Shown: positions 1 through 11,745, counted from the first letter of the stretch. The stretch is DNA of 64,000 nt from Stictocephala bisonia (GCA_035578905.1 JAQJVL010000003.1:8330509-8394508); one strand, 5' to 3'. A program made the numbers and translations. The notes: a model not told the origin generated them from the letters alone.

Positions 1-776
1 TTATCTCCTCTTCTATTTAACATATACACATCCGATTTGCCTACGTCAAATAATGTCAAAATTGCTACATTTGCTGATAATACTCTTAATTACTCTAGTC
101 ATCATGACATTGAAACTGCAATTATGAGAGTACAAGAGTCTTTGGAATGCGTGGTTACTTGGTTTTCAGAATGGAGGATAGCTATCAACCCAACTAAAAG
201 CGAGGCAAAGATTTTCTCTCTACGTCGGCCAATAGAACCTCGAAATATCACAATTTTAAATGAAGAAATACCCTGGAACCCTACCGATCAAGCAATAAAA
301 TATTTAGGTGTTTATTTTGATCATAAACTAAATTGAAAATTCCACATAAATAAGAAACTTAACCTTGCTTATGGACGATTGTCAAAATTATTTCCATTAA
401 TAAACAAGAAATCATCTCTGTCTGTAAAAAAACGGCCTTCTTATTTACAAAACTATTATATGATCACTTTTGTTGTATGGCTGTCAAGTTTGGGGCACTG
501 CCTCAGAAAGAACATTAAAGAAACTGCAGGTATTTCAAAACAAAGTTTTACGACTCATACTGAAGTGCCCTTGGTATGTGCGTAATACCCAGATTCATCA
601 TGAACTTGGAATTGTTTCCGTTCATCAGTTCATTAAAAAATCAACTCAACAATTATTTAAGAAACTTCCATTTGTAAGTGGTGTACAACACTTCAACATA
701 GGATATCCGACCAACCTCAGAACGCTCAGCATAAAACCACGGCTACCTCAAGACATTTTTGAAATATCATAAAAAA
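1..776 (+). pseudogene. Jockey-clade LINE reverse transcriptase, C-terminal part, cut by window start
   Basis: The first bases encode LSPLLFN followed by an ATFAD-N motif, where the RT catalytic FADD box has become FADN. The reading continues as KYLGVYFDHKLN and then meets an in-frame TGA near 334. It resumes in the same frame, then shifts frame near 460 to give YGCQVWGTASERTLKKLQ and VLRLILKCPWYVRNTQIH. That last stretch is the typical post-RT segment of Jockey elements. Loss of a catalytic Asp, one stop and one frameshift mark it as dead. The 5' part lies outside the window. Confidence 0.88.
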
Positions 777-1777
777 AAGTTAAAGATCGTCTTATTTAAC
801 CAGGCGAAACATACTTTAATGAAGCACGTTTAATATTAAACATTTTGAAATCTGTTCCTGAGGTGCCGAATGGCTGACCTCAATATTTATAGCTCTCTGT
901 TATTACTTTTTCTAACATGTTCTGTCACTTAATTCTACTTTAGCTTGTATAGCATTTTATAACTTGCTGAACTGTTCATAAAATTGTTAAAAAAATTCAA
1001 TGAAATTTAAACGCGTTGAGAATCAAAGCTGCAATAGGTAAGGCAAAATAAAAGAATTGGATTTCTGTACATTAGACATATGATTCTACAATTGGAAAAA
1101 TGGCCCGTGTTTTTAAAATGTTTTGTATATTTTAAAAACTATGAAAAGAAAACAAACCTCTTTTGTATAAAGTTATGCTGAAACATATTTAGATGCGTAA
1201 TATTGAGTTCGGGGGCCAAATGTAAAACTCAAACACATACATATATAGCTAATTGAATGTTGTCAGGTACCATTTAATAATTTAAAAATATATGAAAGCT
1301 GTAATATATATTTGGAAAAAGATTCAAAAGTCATATCATTTATTAAAAAAGATATAAAGTGATCTCCTGTGACAAAGCTAAATCCAAACCATCAAGTCGT
1401 ATAAAATATGCCTAATTGATTCTACTTATGCTAACTAAACCCCCAGAGAAAGGACGCAGGGGGGACTCTGTAACTATGAGGTTTATTGTTTATATAGACT
1501 CCTCGCAATCACATGACTGATCTAGTGTCAACCCCTATTTATGTATACAGAAGTTACATCTGGGCCAATTCGGAACAGATTCAACATAGTACATTCCGTA
1601 AGAGGGAGGTTCATCAGGTTTTGGTGAATTAAAAATAAGGAACTTAGTTCGTCCATCTAATTTGTTCCACGCTATGGCCTAACTAGTACTGTGCAAAAAT
1701 GTAATCTACTCAACTGGAAAGAAGTAAGTAAATGTGGCTTACGTGATTTTTGACCGTTCTGACGTGGCAGATTCTGT
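777..1777. other. AT-rich stretch: Jockey 3' UTR, then no recognisable feature
   Basis: The first two or three hundred bases are probably the 3' UTR of the Jockey remnant before it. The rest up to the hAT-like target duplication shows no coding pattern, RNA gene or terminal repeat that I can recognise. Confidence 0.5.
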
Positions 1778-2415
1778 GTGATAAGCAGGGCCGCCCAGAG
1801 GGGGGGGGGCAAAAGGGGCAAATTGCCCCGGGGCCACACAGACTTAGTTCACAGGGGGGGGGGCACATTTCATGCAACAAAAAAGAAAATACTTAATAAT
1901 CTACTAGATAAGAAACGATTCAGGCCTGTTCAAAATATCAAAAGTGATATTAGGCCAGATAAGTCTTCCAGTTTTAGTTTTAAAACGTTTAAACTAAACC
2001 ATTGGTTTTATAGCAACCAGGGAGCCTTTTGGAGCAAGTTGTACACTGTTCTTTTAAGTTTGTCAGCGGTCGACATAGTGGTGTGACAGCATACGCTCTG
2101 GTTGTTGTGTGACTGCAACTGTACCCCTCGCCAGTTGTCTTGTTTGCGAACAAGTGTAAAGGCATGCAGCTTGTGAACACACCAAAATAAAAATTCCAGT
2201 TTGCGAACATATAAATATACTTGAGTGGTGTGGACAGTGGGCCACCTCAATGAGATGTCCTGTTTTCGTACACTATTTATATAAAACATGTCAAAAGACC
2301 CACTAACTTTACATTTGTATTATTCAAACCTCCGTTTTTGGACGTGTTTAATACAAGGTGGACAAGAACGTTTCTGTATGTTTTATTTTTTAACTTTAAT
2401 TTCTAACTTTTAAAG

Positions 2416-2455
2416 TTGAAGTAGTATATACTTTTAAAAGTATATACTACTTCAA
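2416..2455. repeat. Perfect 40-bp palindrome
   Basis: The arm TTGAAGTAGTATATACTTTT is followed immediately by its exact reverse complement with no spacer. The symmetry breaks at the next base on each side. It lies inside the hAT-like element and could extrude as a cruciform. No function can be assigned. Confidence 0.9.
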
Positions 2456-2904
2456 ACAAAATTGTTATACTTGTCCTAAATTCAACTCTATCTTGGCTTT
2501 TAGTGGAAGGAAAATCAATCGCTTGATCACGTTATTTAACGTTGGGTTGGGCCAAATCTAGCTAACATTTGTATCAAACCCAGAACATTTCTATTATTTT
2601 CTATGTACAGTATGTCATTTGTACTGTGTAAAACAATGCTGCTTTGTGTCAATAACTAATTGCTAATATAATCCTACATAAAACTTCAAAAATCGTCAGT
2701 CTTTATAATGACGATATTAAGAAACAATATTAATATGTGTGTGCATTGGTCAAGGGTCATTTAATTAGTTAACATTAACTTAAACAACACAACCAGTTCA
2801 ATCCAAGACAGTACCACCTAGAATCTTAGGGGTGGTTAAGCAAAGGTGAAAATTAATAACAATACATTTCTCGACAAGCATTTATTGGCACTGAATTCTT
2901 AACC

Positions 2905-3330
2905 CCATCCGCCCGCCCATACACATACAGTAGTAATGACCCACCATCCCGCCCATACATGTACAGTGGTAATGACACACCCGCCCACCCATACATGTGC
3001 AGTGATGATGACCCACCCGCCCACCCATACACTGCAGTGGTCATTGAGAGGTAAAATTGAGTAATACTGATAAATGTCTTCAATTTGATATCCATATTAA
3101 CATATGCTTCTATTAAAGATTTGTTTAAACTTCAAGCGGAGGATTAGAACATTAGTCATTATTTTTATCTGTGGAAAAATACTAGGTAGATAACACGATA
3201 TCACACTATACACGTACGGTGGTATTGACCCACCCGACCACCCAAAAACGTGCAGTGGTATTGATCTAATTGCCCACCTATACACGTACAGTGGTACTGA
3301 CCCACCCGTCCACCCGTACACGTAATTACC
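2905..3330 (-). repeat. 36-bp G-rich minisatellite, C-rich orientation
   Basis: On the plus strand the units read CCGCCCACCCATACAC with GTACAGTGGTAATGACC, the reverse complement of the main array. They form two clusters (about 2905-3045 and 3215-3330) separated by AT-rich DNA. Units are diverged (about 75-90% by eye), so this block looks older or less homogenised than the array at 4.2-4.9 kb. Confidence 0.85.
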
Positions 3331-3945
3331 AATGTACGTGTTAGGGTGGGCGCGTTGGTCATACGTGTAAGGGTGGGCGGGTGGGTCATTACCAATGTAC
3401 GTGTAAGGGTGGGCGGTTGGGTCAATACCACTGTACGTGTAAGGATCGGCGGTTGGGTGAAATACATTGGTTATTTTCCAGTTAGGTGGGTGGGTGGGTT
3501 ACCTATTTCCCGATTATGTGTTTTGTGAGTTGTTTTTTCCCTAGTTTGTCAGGTGGGTGGGTTATTTTTTCCCTAGTTATATGGGTGGGTAGTTACGTGA
3601 GTTAGATAAGTGGGTGAGTCAGTTATTTAACTCACGAGGATATTATTTATTTCAGGATGGTCATGAGCTACTTAATAAACATACTAAGGCTGACTATGTC
3701 CTGGTGTTGGCTGGAACGAACGATTACTACTACTACTGTACGTGTATGGGCGGGCGGGCGGGTCAATGCCACTGTACGTGTCACAACCAATCATGGCTGC
3801 CAACATCAATTTGTCTGTGAACACAACAACCTTGGGTGTGCCGGATGCAGTGACCTTTCCCAGATACCACAGTACGTGTATGGGTGGGCGGGTGGGTCAA
3901 TACCACTGTACGTGTATGGGTGGGCGGGTGAGTATAGATACTGTA
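3331..3945 (+). repeat. 36-bp G-rich minisatellite, G-rich orientation, interrupted
   Basis: Orientation switches at about 3330, giving a head-to-head junction. Units read GTACGTGTAAGGGTGGGCGG with partly degenerate GGGTGGGTGGGTT stretches at 3480-3615. Three better units follow at about 3735-3780 and 3868-3940. Between them is a non-repeat segment (3616-3735 and 3781-3867). The apparent open frames here arise because 36 is a multiple of three. Confidence 0.85.
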
Positions 3946-4174
3946 CGTATACTCACATTTCCGCATATATAAATATATTCCGCATATATATTCCGCATAC
4001 TCACATAAACCGTAAGCTTCTTACAAAGTTTATATATGAGATTGCCTTTTAATATTATTTTGGATTAAAACACCTAAAAACTTTGTGGAATATAGAGGAT
4101 TTAGTAAAGATTTCTTGAGCTAAGCCAATATGCTGAAACTGTTGGTTTGATTGAGCTGAAATTTTTAGTGTGTG

Positions 4175-4925
4175 TAAATACCACTGTACGTGTATGGTTG
4201 GGCGGGTGGGTCAATACCACTGTAAGTGTATGGGTAGGCGGGTGGGTCAATACAACTGTATGTGTATGGGCGGGCGGGTAGGTAAATAGCACTGTATGTG
4301 TTTGGGCGGGCGGGTGAGTAAATACAACTGTATGTGTATGGGCGGGTGGGTGGGTAGATACCACTGTATGTGTATGGGCGGGTGGGTGGGTAGATACCAC
4401 TGTATGTATATGGGTGGGTGGGTGGGTCAATACCACTGTATGTGTATGGGTGGGCGGGTGGGTAAATAGCACTGTATGTGTTTGGGCGGGTGGGTGGGTG
4501 TAAGAATCATCACCACTGCACGTGTATGGGTGGGCAGGCGGGTTATCAACACTGTACGTGTATGGGTGAGCGGGGGGGTTATCACCACTGTACGTGTATG
4601 GGTGGGCGGGTGGACCATCACCACTGTACGTGTATGGGTGAGCGGGGGGGTTATCACCACTGTACGTGTATGGGTTGGCAGGTGGACCATCACCACTGTA
4701 CGTGTATGGGTGGGCGGGCGGGTTATCACCACTGCACGTATATGGGTGGGTGGGCGGGTTATCAACACTGTACCCACCACCACACTGTAACACTGTAAAT
4801 ACCACAGTGAGTATATGGCTGGGCTTGTGGGTTAATACCACAGAGCGTATATGGGTGGGCGGGTGGGTCAATACCATAGAGCGTTTATGGGTGGGTGGGT
4901 GGATCAGTACCGCTGTGCATGTTTT
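4175..4925 (+). repeat. Main array of the 36-bp GGG-rich minisatellite
   Basis: About twenty tandem units. The consensus has a G-rich half, GGGTGGGCGGGTGGG, and an A/T-mixed half, TACCACTGTACGTGTAT, joined by a short linker that varies between TCAA, TAGA, TTATC and CATCA. The G-rich half has four GGG runs with one-base loops, a textbook G-quadruplex sequence. Sub-families alternate (a TTATCACC type and a GGACCATC type at 4510-4740), showing higher-order unit amplification. Long open frames on both strands encode only repeats such as HPPTHTRTVV and are by-products. Confidence 0.93.
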
Positions 4926-4929
4926 ATCA

Positions 4930-5244
4930 ATGTCTGTAAATTCTCTCATTTACAAGTAGAGAGCTAAGGACATATTTCACAGTAAAAAAGTGTGTAAAAA
5001 CATGTTATCACAACTAGATCTAAAAAGATGATGACTACTCTTTAATTAAAACATGTTATCTAAAAAACGCAGAAACTAAGTTATCATGTAAATTACATAC
5101 GATAATTGTGATAGGTGAGAGGTGATGTTCAGTACCTTAGTTGGATTAAAATATCGTTAAAAATGGGGACTGTTATCCGTTTTACACTGGTAAAGTAAAT
5201 ATATTAATATGAAACACTATCAACCGTAAATCACTATCACTCAT
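4930..5244. other. AT-rich spacer between minisatellite blocks
   Basis: No gene, terminal repeat or minisatellite unit is visible. Confidence 0.5.
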
Positions 5245-5450
5245 TATTGACTCAATACCACTGTACGGGTTATGGGTGGGTCAATACCACTGTACGTCTA
5301 TGGGTGGGTCAATACCACTGTACGTGTATGGGTGAGCGGGTGGCTCAATACCACTGTACGTGTATGGGTGAGCGGGTGGGTCAATACCACTATACGTGTA
5401 TGGGTGGCTCAATACCATTGTACGTGTATGGGTGGGCGGGTGGGTTAGGA
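5245..5450 (+). repeat. 36-bp minisatellite, short G-rich block
   Basis: Six units, some lacking the GGGCGGGTGGG half, for example the short units at about 5254-5300. The final unit is complete. Loss of the G-rich half changes the period but preserves the CACTGTACGTGTATGGGT part. Confidence 0.88.
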
Positions 5451-7202
5451 TAGTTACAAAACCATTAGTTATGATATATTACTATTATAAACTTAAGATA
5501 ATACAGCAATTGCAAATTGATTTGTATTTGTAGTGGTTTGTTGATTAACCTTTTATCCTTATTTCGTATTTTTTCACAAATTCTATTTATGTAGATAAAT
5601 AATCTTGATTTAGTGTTTCGAAAATCCCTTGACTCATCGTAGCAAAATAATAGATCTACTATATAATGTGAAAACGAGTGATCAGTAACCTGCGGCCTAA
5701 AGTATGCAAATTAATAAATTGTAATAAAAAAAGTGGAAGCCTAAGAACTACACAATTATATAAGCAAACAAAATTACAGTAAAAACATTTTAAATCTGTC
5801 ATTTTAAAAAGGTCGAAAAGTCTTTATGAGAAAAGGTTCTTACAAACTTGGTTTCAAAGCTGGTAGTAGGCGGCGGCAATCCGTTCAAACGTGGTAACGT
5901 TGCACTCTTTCCCGGCACTGATCAGCTAATTTTTCAATATATGCACTAAATTTAAGAAATAGTAGTCGTATTTCAGTAGTAACTGTGTTTTGCACCCAAA
6001 AAAACCCGCAGGCAAAATATACAATGTTGTAACAACGTGGCTGGAAGAGTTCAATTAATTGTCATGAAGGGTAGATCGGGGACATCGTCAATCATTAGTC
6101 TGTTTGTTTACTGTCGTTCAGTAAAGATATATTTTGTTATTGATGTATTTTATAGAGTGATATTTCTGCAATTTAATTCGTTCTTTTGGATTTCCTAGTA
6201 AACTACTATAATTATCAACTAATTTAATTTGCTATGATTCATATTCCATTTAAAGATTTTGAGAGAACAAAAAGCTATAGTTTAGGCCCAGTAATTTATG
6301 GTAACGTTTTATTGAAATCAATTAAAATAGACTATAAATGTTTCAATATAGTATTGTAATATTCTGCAAAGTAAATTATATATTTTTACAGTATAAAAAG
6401 AATAAATTAACGATGAAACCACTTAATTACAGTAGATTTCTAGGTACTTAAATCTGGTAAATATGCATACATCACCGCTCGACTACTGGATGTGCAACAA
6501 TATGTGTGTATGATACATTACATTCAACTTGCCCTACGCTATCGCGGGAGGAATTGCGTGGCATAATCTTGTCTAAAAATTATAATTTTGTTACGTTCTG
6601 TACTATTCGGATTCATCTTCCATCATATTTAACCGGTTAACCAGAGTTTACTGTACATGCAATTTTGTTTACTTTCTCTCTACTGTAATGTTTCCATTGA
6701 CATTTTAAATTTACTAGTTATTATGACATGGATGTTTGTAAAGACATTTTACCAATATATTATGTGACATAGGTCTTAATGAAAAGAGGAGCTCTTAAGT
6801 ACACCGTTAATAGATAAAACAGCTTCATCGTTGTTCAGATTTGTACAACTCCTTTTGAATAATATTTATTTTGTGACATTTAACTTGTTGTAACTCTTTT
6901 ATTGTCTGGTTTAATTTACCCTGAAACTGTAACAGGAACAGGGGTGTATTCTCAACATATTCAGTAGAGTAGCTCTTGATTAAAAACCAATTATGCCGAC
7001 GTACAGGTTGTTCCCAAACAAATAGCATAATTGATTAATGTTGTCATTCATTAACATAACAAATCTACGACCAATCAAAATAGTTTTCATAATTTTTTAC
7101 TGTCACTGACGAACGAGTAAGCCATTTATATTTTTGACAATCATTAATACAGTATTTATTTATTGTTTGTTGCGTGATGAGTGAAATTAACTAAGATTGA
7201 AC
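5451..7202. other. AT-rich interior of the hAT-like element, no gene seen
   Basis: No extended coding pattern with homology that I can recognise on either strand, no tRNA-like boxes and no terminal repeats. Confidence 0.5.
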
Positions 7203-7295
7203 CACTGTACGTGTATTGTTGAGCGGGAGGGTCAATACCAATGTTTGTGAATGGGTGTGTCAATACCACTGTCACTGTACGGACGTGTACACTGT
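7203..7295 (+). repeat. Degenerate minisatellite units near the right end of the hAT-like element
   Basis: Two or three decayed units (CACTGTACGTGTATTG, GAGCGGGAGGGTCAATACC and a shortened copy), in the same orientation as the main array. They show that the array once extended over most of the element or was seeded at several places. Confidence 0.75.
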
Positions 7296-8030
7296 GATGT
7301 ACATGAATGATATGGTATCCAATTTGACAGACATAAATTTTACTATGCTTTATGCTGAGAAAATTGAGTTGGTACAAAATGCCTTTTATGCCTGTCAAAT
7401 AAAAATTGAATAGTTTTAAAGTTTAGCACAAAGACAAACTTCAAATCACGAGTATAAACTAGATGTTTTAATCTCCAACATAAATAAGCTACGTAGCCAG
7501 TGGTCTACAACCTGTTTTGAAAACAATAACATAACTTCAATTCTCAGTTTACTGTTTTTAAAGCACTAGATGTTCCCGCTCGCCAAATTATTTTACTTCG
7601 TGAACAGTCAGCCACTTGCTCTTTAGCTAGCGAAGCCAAGTGGCCTACACAAATTTATTGGCCCCTCCCTCCCTCACCCACAGCTAATATCATTGGCAAG
7701 GATGGCTCCTCAACTGGCAATCGAAGAGCTGCTGCGCCCAACTATGCAACTGACTGTGGCATTGCTTGGTTCGTTATTATTTATTTAATATTAAAGAATA
7801 GCAGTTTTGTCATAAGAGATTGATGTTATTGTAGCGGTAATACTTAAGGAAATGTATAAAAAGTATATGACAGAGAAAACTTACCGGAGCTTCGCAGCTA
7901 GCCCTGAGAAAACGTCCATCAACAAGAATCTTAATTACAATAGTAATCTAACGAAAGAGATGGTAAGAATAGCATAGAATGTGCTAAAAGTAAAATATCA
8001 ACTATAGTATATTTGACTATCAGAGTAATT
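7296..8030. other. Interior of the hAT-like element, no gene seen
   Basis: Mixed AT-rich and moderately GC sequence with no recognisable transposase or other coding block. Confidence 0.45.
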
Positions 8031-8449
8031 AAATTTATTTTGAAGTGAAGGAAGGGGCCACATGGTAAACTTTGCCCCGGGGCCACCAAAAGTCTCTGGG
8101 CGGCCCTGGTGATAGGGAGGTGTAGGGCATTCAATGTCTTATTGAATTGTGTAATAATGAATTCTTTCGTAATTCCTCCTGATGCCATATGATCAACAAA
8201 ACTGAGATCGTTGCCTTATATGTACCCAACAAGAGCTTGTAAAATAAGTCAGGGCAAGGCCGATCTCCTTGATAAAAAGATAATGATGACTCCGTTCGCA
8301 GGAACTGAAGCTGTATGTGGCATTGGATATACTACTGCCATGACCGAAATAATTAGCTTGGTAAGAAATCGTCACCAAAGCAGATGGTAGTGGTTTCACG
8401 GCCAAGTCTATGCAAAATCTCTAGTAAAGACACCCAATCCTACGCTGAT

Positions 8450-9850
8450 GAATCGAACCCCTCATAACCACGAATCGAAATGATAACAGGTTAGGGATTA
8501 CTTATGTTATTGGAGATGGTAACTACAGGAAATATTTGGCAACAATTGGTATCTACAGAGAAAACATCAGTTGCTGCCTTTGTGGTGAGGTAAAGAGAAT
8601 TTATAGTAGAGGGGGAAATGGCACTTATGACATAGTTCTAGGGTAGAACAGAAGAAGCAATACCAAAGAGGATACTTAGAAGAAAAGCAAATAAGAAATG
8701 AGTAAGAAATTTGTAGATGAATGGGCTGAAGTATCAGAAGGATTTAAGGGTTAATAATAAAGATTTATTTAATATAGTGTAAACTAAAAGAACATTCAAG
8801 TTATGACGGTGGATGATAAGGGGACAAGGGGGGACAGTTATTGAGGTGGAGAATTTGTTGTGGAGACAGTATTTTGAGAGATTACTGAACCTAAACGAGG
8901 TTAATGAGAACCAAGAGGTCGGGTGATGGCTGAGGTATAAATATAATGAGGAGGTAGAGATATGACGATGAAGAAAGTGGAGAAAGGTATAAAAAGAATT
9001 AATATGGGTAGATTGAACGATGTAGCCGTTTAAATGAGCAGAGCTTCAGATGAGAAAGAAAAGCAATGGTTGTATTATTATAGAGGTGAGGATTATATGG
9101 ACATGAGGTAAGATACAGAGACTGGAAGAAGTAGTGGCAGTGCCCATTTTAAGAAAGAGGATAGGAAAGAATGCCAGAACTGTAGGGGTATTTTCCTTAT
9201 GTGCAAACTTACTTAGATTTATGAAAATATTTTTTTAAAAAAGGATATAAGAAAGAAACGTTACGGATTTAAAGTTGGAAGACTGACCATAGATTTACTA
9301 TCTGCAATAAGGCAAATTCAGGAGAAGCACTATGATTATGGAAAGTACTCGTTGACGTGTTTCGTGGCTAAGGTTGAAGTCTATAATAGTATGAGTATGT
9401 AGGTATAAAATATTGTAGGCCTAAAGGAAGAAGGAAGTTGGAGGAGCAGTAATGAAAATCGCGAGAGGAATTTATTAGAGTGGTCAGAGCTGTGTGAAAG
9501 TAGAAGTGGGGAATTCGAGTTGGTTAAAGTTGATATCCAGGCAGAGACAAAGAAGTGTGCTGGCATATATTTTATTTATCGTTGTTTTTTGTGAGAAAAT
9601 GGAAAGAGCTGCAAGGAGAAGTGACGAAGGAAGGTGAGAATAATGGCATTTGCTGACGATTTGATTGTGTAGGGAAATAAGGATGTGGAAGTATATGAAT
9701 AGTTGGATGTATGGGTAGCCGAAGAATAGCAATTCGGTATAAAGTTCAACGCAGGTTAGAGGAAATATTTGGCGATGGGTAAAAAGGAAAAATAAGAGAT
9801 GGTAAATCTGAGGACAGACGAAGAAAAGATAGAGATGGTTTGGGCATAAT
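8450..9850 (+). pseudogene. Highly decayed LINE reverse transcriptase
   Basis: Scattered frames keep RT landmarks in the right order. Near 9140 VAVPILRKRIGKNAR corresponds to the IPVFKKGD...NYRGI region. Near 9270 FKVGRLTIDLLSAIRQIQEK corresponds to the GFRPGRSTTDQI region. Near 9640 IMAFADDLIV is the FADD catalytic box, followed by VWVAEE and FGIKFNAG as in the downstream palm. Many stops and frameshifts break it. The preceding 350 bp may be the endonuclease part but cannot be read confidently. The sequence appears to continue after the two insertions, at 10140-10308 and 11537-11745. Confidence 0.7.
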
Positions 9851-9852
9851 TT

Positions 9853-10138
9853 ATAGTTTTTTAAATATCATATAATACTGTTGGTACATATACAGTACAC
9901 GTGAACGTCACACAACACAAATATATTACAATATGAGCGCAAAATGCACAAAAATACTACAATAAAAGTACAAAATGAAAAAATATATTACTCTACAAGT
10001 ATAAATTACACAAATATAGCACAATACAAGCACAAAATGCACAAATATTTACAATATAAGTATAAAATGCACAAATATCTTGGCGATAGAATTCATCGAA
10101 CCACGCTCACCTTCCTCAGAGCAGTGGGATTCACAAAA
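9853..10138 (+). repeat. Dispersed AT-rich repeat, copy 1, with internal tandem units
   Basis: It starts TAGTTTTTTAAATATCATA and ends GGGATTCACAAAA, and matches 32161-32356 over both ends. The interior repeats a motif of about 25-30 bp containing AAAATGCACAAATA. It interrupts the decayed LINE. Copy 1 has about 90 bp more of the internal repeat than copy 2. No transposase and no clear terminal inverted repeat, so its class is undetermined. Confidence 0.75.
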
Positions 10139-10308
10139 GAATGGAAAACGGTATGTCAATTTCAGTCAGTCAGTTCAGTAATATTAGGGTTTCAATAAGC
10201 TTTGGAATAAGAAACGAGGGGATTAGAAAACTGTAGAGGAGGAGCTAATTGTGATTAGTAGATTCAGGTGGTATGTGCTGTGAGGAGTATGAAAGAAAAT
10301 ACTGCCAG
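10139..10308 (+). pseudogene. Continuation of the decayed LINE
   Basis: Short region between two insertions. It carries a decayed frame with no clear motif and is assigned to the LINE by position only. It ends in the ACTGCCAG target sequence duplicated around the hAT element. Confidence 0.35.
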
Positions 10309-11536
10309 TAGTGATGTGACGAGTTGAGTTGATGAGTCGAGTTGACTCGAGTCAAGGGCCAACTCGAGTCAACTCATTCTCAACTCGAGTTGAAAGCGAA
10401 CTCATACGGAGATAGCCGAACCTGCACGAACTCGGAACATCATGAGTCAACTCAACTCGCCGACTCGCAAAACTGAAACGCTATTGGCTGAATGTGAGTC
10501 CAACTCGTCAAAACCTATTGCCATTGGCCGGTTTCGAGTCGAACCCGAACTCACCCGATGACGGCCGAAGTTTCGAGTTGAGCCAAGCCGACTCACCAAA
10601 CTATACTCCTATTGGCCAAATCGATTCGCGGCGGCAACCAGATCTGTTCAAATTCGTATATTTACCTCATGATGCGCAGAATAAAGTTAAATAATTTGAA
10701 AAAGAATTCAAAGTTGTTTTGGACTAAAATTCATCCCAAGGAACAATATAAAAATTGGCTTTTTTTAATGTTTGAGGCATTTGATATATTTTTACAAATG
10801 TCTGAAAATTCATATAGGTTTAAACTAGTAATTATTAATTATGTCCTGAATTATTACAGGCAATATAATAATTAACAGGCAATACAATAATTAAAACCAA
10901 ACAAAATACCTTTGCAACAACAAACTTGCACATTATTTTTTTATAATCAACTTTTCATGAGAAATAAATTATTAACAAGTTATAATTATATGTAATAATA
11001 TGTTCTGTGACAAAAAAAAATGGATTCAGGTTGTTTTATTATTATTTCATATTAATATTAATATGTACTCATATTCGATTATATGTTATTATTTGTCAAC
11101 TTTCAAATCCCCCGATCAATCAAATCAAATAAACTTATTGAATGTTATTTGGTTTTATCTGTTCATTTATCCTATAATACTGCTGGTATATAAGTTTTAC
11201 TCATTTTAAATATTGGGATTAGTAACTCATAATTTCATATAATCAATATGTTTCATTAACAATATTTTAGTTCGGTAATGCAAATGCAATACTGTTTAAC
11301 TGAACGAAACGAAGCTAGTTAGACACGAACTGGCTTCGTGTCCGAGCCTAGAAAGCCTAACTGTGGATTGTGAGTCAACTCAACTCGTCAAAACCTAATG
11401 CCATTGGCCGGTTTCGAGTCAGACCCGAACTCGCCCGATGACGGCCGAAGTTTCGAGTTGAGTCTGACTCGAGTTGCAACTCGAGTTGACATAGTCGTGA
11501 GTTGAGTCAAGAAATAATCGACTCGTCACATCACTA
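10309..11536. mobile_element. 1.2-kb non-autonomous hAT element with perfect 8-bp target duplication
   Basis: Both ends carry a perfect 16-bp inverted repeat, TAGTGATGTGACGAGT. The flanking 8 bp, ACTGCCAG, are identical at 10301-10308 and 11537-11544. The ends are crowded with ACTCGAGT-type palindromes and GAGTTGAGT/ACTCAACTC words. Longer segments of the two ends (around 10490-10580 and 11365-11465) are nearly the same sequence in direct orientation. The AT-rich middle has no transposase. This is a classic hAT non-autonomous copy. Confidence 0.92.
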
Positions 11537-11745
11537 ACTGCCAGAGAAACTTCTTGCGAAGGGAATGATACTTAGAGGCAGACATTGGCAGATATTTAGC
11601 AGTTTTCTACGCAGGGACAAATGGATTGACGTTTGTCTGATCTGCTGGAGAAGAGACGATGGGAGAATAGAGGGAGGTACAGAGGATTGTGTGCCAAGCA
11701 TATGGAAATGGGGTGGAGACTGCATTACATATCTGTGTAAATAGA
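11537..11745 (+). pseudogene. End of the decayed LINE after the hAT insertion
   Basis: One frame encodes CLICWRRDDGRIEGG with spaced cysteines, resembling the C-terminal zinc-knuckle region of some LINE ORF2 proteins. The assignment rests mostly on continuity across the hAT target duplication. Confidence 0.35.

Larger units (their letters stand above)
1786..8108. mobile_element. 6.3-kb hAT-like element loaded with minisatellite DNA
   Basis: The left end reads CAGGGCCGCCCAGAG and the right end is its exact reverse complement. Inside both ends lies a related G/C-rich stretch containing GCCCCGGGGC. The flanks are GTGATAAG (1778-1785) and GTGATAGG (8109-8116), a 7/8 match to an 8-bp target duplication, which is the hAT signature. 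I found no hAT transposase (no BED finger, no hATC dimerisation block). The interior is a 36-bp G-rich minisatellite in several blocks, a 40-bp palindrome and featureless AT-rich DNA. It is probably non-autonomous. Two independent hAT copies supplying the two ends is a less likely alternative because the flanks match. Confidence 0.72.

Noticed and set aside
4175..4925. CRISPR-like repeat array
   Set aside because: Units are directly tandem without unique spacers of constant size, and the genome is clearly eukaryotic.
4101..4949. 282-codon minus-strand open frame of HPPTHTRTVV-type repeats, and shorter frames on both strands nearby
   Set aside because: It is a by-product of a 36-bp satellite whose period is divisible by three and has few stop codons. 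No start context, domain or codon pattern of a gene.
3331..5450. Possible telomere or subtelomere array
   Set aside because: The unit is 36 bp and not TTAGG-based, is bounded by hAT-like ends, and lies among ordinary interspersed transposons.
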